Below, piece by piece: positions 6,833-9,554 of a stretch of 9,554 bases of DNA (positions within the stretch are counted from its first letter, which is position 1; the number at the start of each line of letters is the position of its first letter). Source of the DNA: Candidatus Omnitrophota bacterium. GTDB taxonomy: Bacteria; Omnitrophota; Koll11; Zapsychrales; Fredricksoniimonadaceae. Position numbers and translations under genes: made by a program. Location of the stretch: positions 1 through 9,554 of the forward strand of contig JADFXE010000042.1 of NCBI GenBank assembly GCA_015233705.1, written 5' to 3'. Under the pieces are notes generated by a model that was not told the origin of the DNA, ran no database searches, and saw only the letters and a program-made list of their open reading frames with translations.

Positions 6833-7819
6833 CTAACTAATCACCGCCGCCTTCAGCTTATCAAGCATCTTATGCTCCACCTCGCGCATGGCCGCGCGGA
6901 TCGCGTTCTTGATCGCCTTCGGCGAGGAACGGCCGTGACTTTTCATGACAATCCCGTTGACGCCCAGAAGCGGCGCGCCGCCGTATTCCGAATAATCCAC
7001 GTTCTTCTTGACCGTCCTGAGCGCTCCCTGCATCAAGAACGCCCCCAGGATGGCCAGCGGATTCTTTTTGATCTCGCGCTTGAGGACCGTGCCGGCGGAT
7101 TCCATCAGCCCCTCAGACAACTTGATGATGACGTTGCCGACAAAACCGGAACAGACAATACAATCAGCCTTGTTCTTAAAAAGGCTGTTGGGTTCAATGT
7201 TACCAATAAAGCCCGGCATCTTTTCCTGAAGGAGCTGGTAGGCCTGCTTGTCAAATCCCGACCCCTTGCCTTCCTCTTCGCCGATATTGATAAGACCGAC
7301 GCTGGGATTCTCCTTGCCCATGACGCTCTGCATATAAACGCGCGCCATGTGGCCATACTGATAAAGGTGTTCCGGCTTGGGTTCCGCATTCGCGCCAACG
7401 TCGATCAAAAAGGCGCAGCCATCGACCTGCGGAATCATGAGCCCGATCCCCGGACGGTCCACTCCCTCGATCATGCGCAGATAGAATGTTGAAGCCGCGA
7501 CCAGAGCCCCGGTATTTCCGGCGGAGATAAAGGCATCAAATCCGGGTTGTTTAAGGAGATTGACCCCAACGGCCATGGAACAGTCGCGCTTCTTGCGGAT
7601 GACATCCAGCGGATTGTCATCCATGTCCACGACCTCAGGGGCATGCAGAACCGTGATCTGGTCTTTGGGATAAGAAAACTTTTGAAGCTGCGCCTGCACC
7701 TGGCCTTCAATACCGACAAGAGTGATGTTGACCGGGAACTGCTTGACAGCGTCAACCACGCCGGCGACAACGTTCGCCGGGGCATGGTCCCCGCCCATCG
7801 CATCAACGACAATTCGCAC
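6833..7819 (-). CDS. plsX: Phosphate acyltransferase PlsX (acyl-ACP:phosphate transacylase)
   Basis: The 328-residue protein converts acyl-ACP and phosphate to acyl-phosphate, the donor used by PlsY in the first acylation of glycerol-3-phosphate; it acts at the cytoplasmic face of the membrane. Hallmarks in order are VVDAMGGDHAP at 4-14, the MDDNPLDVIRKKRDCSM region, SAGNTGALVAAS, LIDVGANAEPKPEHL, GFVGNVIIKLSEG, and near the C-terminus EYGGAPLLGVNGIVMKSHGRSS. Length is typical (about 330-350). The start is GTG 7819, with AAAGGAG 6 nt upstream (7826-7832), and reading begins MRIVVDAMGG as expected. No ATG gives the full conserved N-terminus. It lies downstream of rpmF as in many bacteria, but across an unusual 224-nt repeat-bordered spacer. 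Confidence 0.97.
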   Translation of the reverse strand: MRIVVDAMGGDHAPANVVAGVVDAVKQFPVNITLVGIEGQVQAQLQKFSYPKDQITVLHAPEVVDMDDNPLDVIRKKRDCSMAVGVNLLKQPGFDAFISAGNTGALVAASTFYLRMIEGVDRPGIGLMIPQVDGCAFLIDVGANAEPKPEHLYQYGHMARVYMQSVMGKENPSVGLINIGEEEGKGSGFDKQAYQLLQEKMPGFIGNIEPNSLFKNKADCIVCSGFVGNVIIKLSEGLMESAGTVLKREIKKNPLAILGAFLMQGALRTVKKNVDYSEYGGAPLLGVNGIVMKSHGRSSPKAIKNAIRAAMREVEHKMLDKLKAAVIS

Positions 7820-7839
7820 GGAAGGCTCCTTTGGAAAAA

Positions 7840-7871
7840 GTCACAAAGACACAAAGTCACAACGTCACAAA
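7840..7871. repeat. Tandem octamer array, plsX-proximal arm
   Basis: Four adjacent octamers on the plus strand read GTCACAAA, GACACAAA, GTCACAAC, GTCACAAA, with no gap between units. In the mRNA sense they are TTTGTGAC-type words lying just before the AAAGGAG ribosome binding site of plsX. They are complementary to the array at 8019-8042. Confidence 0.9.
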
Positions 7872-8018
7872 AAAGAACTAACAATTAGCTGAGAAAAATC
7901 CAACAAAATCGCAGGAGAGACTTTCCTAAAAATCTTTAAGTAATAAATCATCTAAAAGAGTTATCAGGAAGAATTTCTGATCTTATTGTTCTTTTCGCCA
8001 GTTTACTGGCCTTTCCAC

Positions 8019-8042
8019 TTTGTGACCTTGTGACTTTGTGAC
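8019..8042. repeat. Tandem octamer array, rpmF-proximal arm
   Basis: Three adjacent octamers on the plus strand read TTTGTGAC, CTTGTGAC, TTTGTGAC. In the mRNA sense they are GTCACAAA, GTCACAAG, GTCACAAA and begin one base after the rpmF TAA stop. Paired with 7848-7871 they match at 22 of 24 positions. A second register (with 7840-7863) matches at 21 of 24. The RNA between the arms is about 150 nt. Confidence 0.9.
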
Positions 8043-8043
8043 T

Positions 8044-8229
8044 TTACTTGCTTTTCTTGAGTTCAACGACCTGCTGGCCCTTGTAGCAACCGGTGATCGG
8101 GCAGATGCGGTGGGAGAAACCCGCCTTGCTTCCCGCGCCAGTCATACTGGCGGTGACGATCTCCAGCTTCTGGTGCGTGCGGCGCCTTCTGGCACGCGCC
8201 TTGGAATGCTGACGTTTTGGATTAGGCAT
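8044..8229 (-). CDS. rpmF: 50S ribosomal protein L32 (zinc-ligand-poor form)
   Basis: This 61-residue basic protein begins MPNPKRQHSKARARRRR, the L32 N-terminal signature, and ends with HRICPITGCYKGQQVV, matching the family's HRVCPxCGxYKG segment. It is a component of the large ribosomal subunit. Four cysteines in two CxxC pairs normally bind zinc. Here the first pair is absent (TASMTGAGS), and the second reads CPITGC, so C43 is kept, the next ligand position is Thr46, and a Cys48 replaces an aromatic residue. Zinc binding is therefore probably lost, as in the 'C-minus' forms of L32. AAGGAG at 8235-8240 lies 5 nt before the ATG and overlaps the end of the DUF177 gene, whose stop is 2 nt upstream. 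Small size and operon position leave little doubt. Confidence 0.95.
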   Translation of the reverse strand: MPNPKRQHSKARARRRRTHQKLEIVTASMTGAGSKAGFSHRICPITGCYKGQQVVELKKSK

Positions 8230-8231
8230 GA

Positions 8232-8660
8232 CTACTCCTTGTTAGACTTCTGTTTAGGACATTCACATTCTTCGGTGTTCAGATACGCACCGCACCCCTG
8301 ACATATCCCCTTGCAGTCCTCCTTGCAAAGGACGTGCGGCGCATAACTTATCAAGATCTCTTCCCTCACCCGCGAGCCAAGATCAATGAACTCGTCCCCT
8401 TTACGGAACTCGATCTCAAACTCTAGGTCGACGCTGACATCGCCCTCGACCGAATCCAGGCAGCGCGAGCAAACCATATCCGCGCTATAGGTCACCTTGA
8501 GCCTGGCCAGGACAAACTCATCGACCCGCTCCAGATGCCCCTCAACGCGGACCGGCTTTTCCAGGTTCAAGAAATCTTCTGAAAGATCAAGGTCGGCCGG
8601 CATGACCTGTTCAATGATATCCAAGCCGTCGCCGACAATCTCGCGAATTTTTATCCTCAT
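8232..8660 (-). CDS. DUF177 (YceD) family protein
   Basis: The 142-residue product belongs to the DUF177/YceD family, found next to rpmF across bacteria and reported to matter for 23S rRNA metabolism and ribosome assembly; its biochemical role is not established. The family pattern is visible: CSRCLD (C64, C67), a run of acidic beta-strand residues, IDLGSRVREEIL at 92-103, then LCKEDCKGICQGCGAYLN with C112, C116, C120 and C123, and a final CEC (C132, C134). The cysteine arrangement suggests a metal site. I chose ATG 8660, which overlaps the coaD stop (ATGA); a longer GTG reading from 8696 adds 12 residues unlike the family. The last codons contain the rpmF ribosome binding site, so the two are probably translated in step. 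Unlike L32 here, this protein keeps its cysteines. Confidence 0.92.
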   Translation of the reverse strand: MRIKIREIVGDGLDIIEQVMPADLDLSEDFLNLEKPVRVEGHLERVDEFVLARLKVTYSADMVCSRCLDSVEGDVSVDLEFEIEFRKGDEFIDLGSRVREEILISYAPHVLCKEDCKGICQGCGAYLNTEECECPKQKSNKE

Positions 8661-9139
8661 CCCTTCAGTCGCTCCCGCAGGCGCCTCTCCACGCACTTGG
8701 GGACAAAAGAGGAAATGTCCGCATCCAGCTTGGCAACCTCCCGAAGGAGCGTCGAGGACAAAAACGAGAACCTCTCCGACGGCATAAGGAAGATCGTTTC
8801 GATATCCTCAGCCAGGCGGCGGTTCGTCAGCGCCATTTGAAATTCATATTCAAAGTCCGAGGTCATCCGCAACCCCCGGACCAATACATTCGTCCTGTTC
8901 TTCCGGGCGAATTCCGTGACCAGTCCGCCGAAGAAAACGACCTTGATCCCCCTCATCCCCTTGGACGCCTCCTTGACCATGTCCAGGCGTTCCTGCGGCG
9001 TGAAAAGGTATTTCTTGCTCGCGTTATCCGCGACCGCAATAATGACCTTGTCAAAAATACGAGCCGCCCGCTGCATCACATCCAGATGACCGTAGGTCAC
9101 GGGATCAAAACTCCCCGGATAGATCGCAACTTTGCCCAT
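8657..9139 (-). CDS. coaD: Phosphopantetheine adenylyltransferase CoaD
   Basis: The 160-residue cytosolic enzyme transfers AMP from ATP to 4'-phosphopantetheine, giving dephospho-CoA, the penultimate step of coenzyme A synthesis. The nucleotidyltransferase signature GSFDPVTYGHLD is at 9-20 (H18 in the GH motif). The central VRGLRMTSDFEYEFQMALTNR (87-107) matches the substrate-binding segment. The C-terminal FSFLSSTLLREVA contains the second ATP-binding motif, with SST in place of the usual SSS. Length is typical. ATG 9139 is preferred because GGAGG (9146-9150) lies 6 nt upstream; a TTG at 9145 adds two residues but sits against that site. The rsmD stop falls between the ribosome binding site and the start, a tight coupling seen in many genomes where rsmD and coaD are adjacent. 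Confidence 0.97.
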   Translation of the reverse strand: MGKVAIYPGSFDPVTYGHLDVMQRAARIFDKVIIAVADNASKKYLFTPQERLDMVKEASKGMRGIKVVFFGGLVTEFARKNRTNVLVRGLRMTSDFEYEFQMALTNRRLAEDIETIFLMPSERFSFLSSTLLREVAKLDADISSFVPKCVERRLRERLKG

Positions 9140-9141
9140 GA

Positions 9142-9554
9142 TCAACCTCCCGCTTCCGGCTCAACAGCAGACAGGCCTTCCTGCGGTTTCTGATAAACGG
9201 TCAGGTAGGATGCACCGTACTGCTTGTGCTTGACGAGGACCAGTTTTCCCTCGGTATCAGGCATTTTCTCATCGAGACCATACTGCGCCACGACGAACGA
9301 AAGAGGGTGCAATATATCATGCGTCAATAGCGTTTTCAAGGCTTTTTTCGCGAGCTTGAGGCCGAACGGCGGATCAAAAAAAACGACGTCAAATGTCCGT
9401 TTTTCCCGCGCAAACTGCTTGATCGCGGCATAGGAATCTTGATGGATCACATTGGCCTTAAGGCCTCTTTCCACAGGATTGAAGATGACAATATTGTCAT
9501 GCAGTCGGTTCCGAAATGGACGAGTACGTACATTCCCCAGAATTGGAAGTGCCG
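9142..9554 (-). CDS. rsmD: 16S rRNA (guanine966-N2)-methyltransferase RsmD, C-terminal part (5' end outside window)
   Basis: The visible 136 residues contain the RsmD methyltransferase motif FDVVFFDPPFGLKLAKKAL (catalytic DPPF), preceded by GLKANVIHQDSYAAI and followed by HPLSFVVAQYG and KQYGASYLTVYQ. These match the C-terminal half of the Rossmann fold that methylates G966 of 16S rRNA with S-adenosylmethionine. The SAM-binding GxG motif and the N-terminus are outside the window. Adjacency to coaD supports the call. About 26 in-frame residues at the edge (9475-9554) are Arg/Asn-rich where the family has a hydrophobic strand ending in an acidic residue, so this end may carry sequence errors or a frameshift. 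A GTG at 9474 is only an internal codon, not the real start. Confidence 0.85.
   Translation of the reverse strand, partial: ALPILGNVRTRPFRNRLHDNIVIFNPVERGLKANVIHQDSYAAIKQFAREKRTFDVVFFDPPFGLKLAKKALKTLLTHDILHPLSFVVAQYGLDEKMPDTEGKLVLVKHKQYGASYLTVYQKPQEGLSAVEPEAGG
9485..9500. repeat. Perfect 16-bp palindrome inside the rsmD edge region
   Basis: ATGACAAT followed directly by ATTGTCAT forms a perfect 16-bp palindrome. It lies in the part of rsmD that fits the family poorly. It could be an operator-like site, chance, or a mark of a fold-back or assembly artefact. Confidence 0.5.

Larger units (their letters stand above)
7820..8043 (-). other. Long spacer between rpmF and plsX
   Basis: The interior (about 7872-8018) is AT-rich and shows no coding potential on either strand that I can support. 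It contains the short inverted repeat GCCAGT-TT-ACTGGC at 7997-8010, next to the right-hand octamer array, without a T-tract downstream on the minus strand. A weak promoter-like pair on the minus strand (TTGTTG, 17 nt, TGTTAG, near 7882-7905) could drive plsX, but the -10 match is poor. A promoter inside the rpmF-plsX region is known in E. coli, so separate initiation is plausible. Confidence 0.35.

Noticed and set aside
7840..8042. CRISPR-like repeat array
   Set aside because: Units are only 8 nt, directly adjacent with no spacers, and occur in opposite orientations; no cas genes are present.
9454..9465. 12-bp palindrome GGCCTTAAGGCC
   Set aside because: It lies in well-conserved rsmD coding sequence (Gly-Leu-Lys-Ala) and is readily explained by codon choice or chance.

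Overview
The window is a compact bacterial locus with every convincing gene on the minus strand. Read in the direction of transcription (high to low coordinates) the order is rsmD (5' end outside the window) - coaD - yceD/DUF177 - rpmF - plsX - fabH - fabD - FadL-type outer membrane protein - plsC - HAD-IB phosphatase - membrane-bound GAF histidine kinase (3' end outside the window). The coaD/DUF177/rpmF/plsX/fabH/fabD run is the widely conserved ribosomal-protein-L32 and fatty-acid-initiation cluster. A FadL-like beta-barrel with a signal peptide and a C-terminal aromatic residue shows a diderm (Gram-negative) cell. Taxonomy cannot be fixed from this sequence. Features such as GLSLGEY in FabD, a zinc-ligand-poor L32 and the 7TM-GAF kinase suggest to me an uncultured PVC/Omnitrophota-like or deltaproteobacterium-like lineage, but this is a weak inference.

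Layout. 9554-8044: four tightly packed genes with 4-nt overlaps or 2-nt gaps, covering 16S rRNA methylation, coenzyme A synthesis, the DUF177 protein and L32. 8043-7820: a 224-nt spacer bounded by octamer repeat arrays in opposite orientations. 7819-4780: plsX, fabH and fabD, separated by short spacers that are largely filled by heptamer repeats. 4779-4672: a plain AT-rich spacer. 4671-1: four genes with overlapping ends (FadL-like porin, PlsC, HAD phosphatase, histidine kinase), which look translationally coupled.

How the genes fit together. CoaD makes dephospho-CoA on the way to CoA, which supplies the phosphopantetheine of acyl carrier protein and the acetyl-CoA used by FabH. FabD loads malonyl onto ACP, FabH starts the chain, and PlsX turns acyl-ACP into acyl-phosphate for phospholipid synthesis. 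PlsC adds the second acyl chain to make phosphatidic acid. The FadL-like barrel may bring hydrophobic substrates such as fatty acids across the outer membrane. The HAD phosphatase sits where a lipid-phosphate phosphatase would make sense. The histidine kinase at the end of the overlapping unit could sense membrane or lipid state, but its signal and partner regulator are not visible.

Most of the window is ordinary housekeeping. The most unusual signals are (i) the family of 7- and 8-nt tandem-word arrays, several in inverted orientation, that occupy three successive spacers of the fatty-acid operon between stop codon and ribosome binding site; (ii) the coupling of a 7TM-GAF sensor kinase to a FadL/PlsC/HAD lipid unit; and (iii) an rsmD 5' end at the window edge that does not read like the family. 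No mobile element, CRISPR array, tRNA, rRNA or convincing intrinsic terminator was found.
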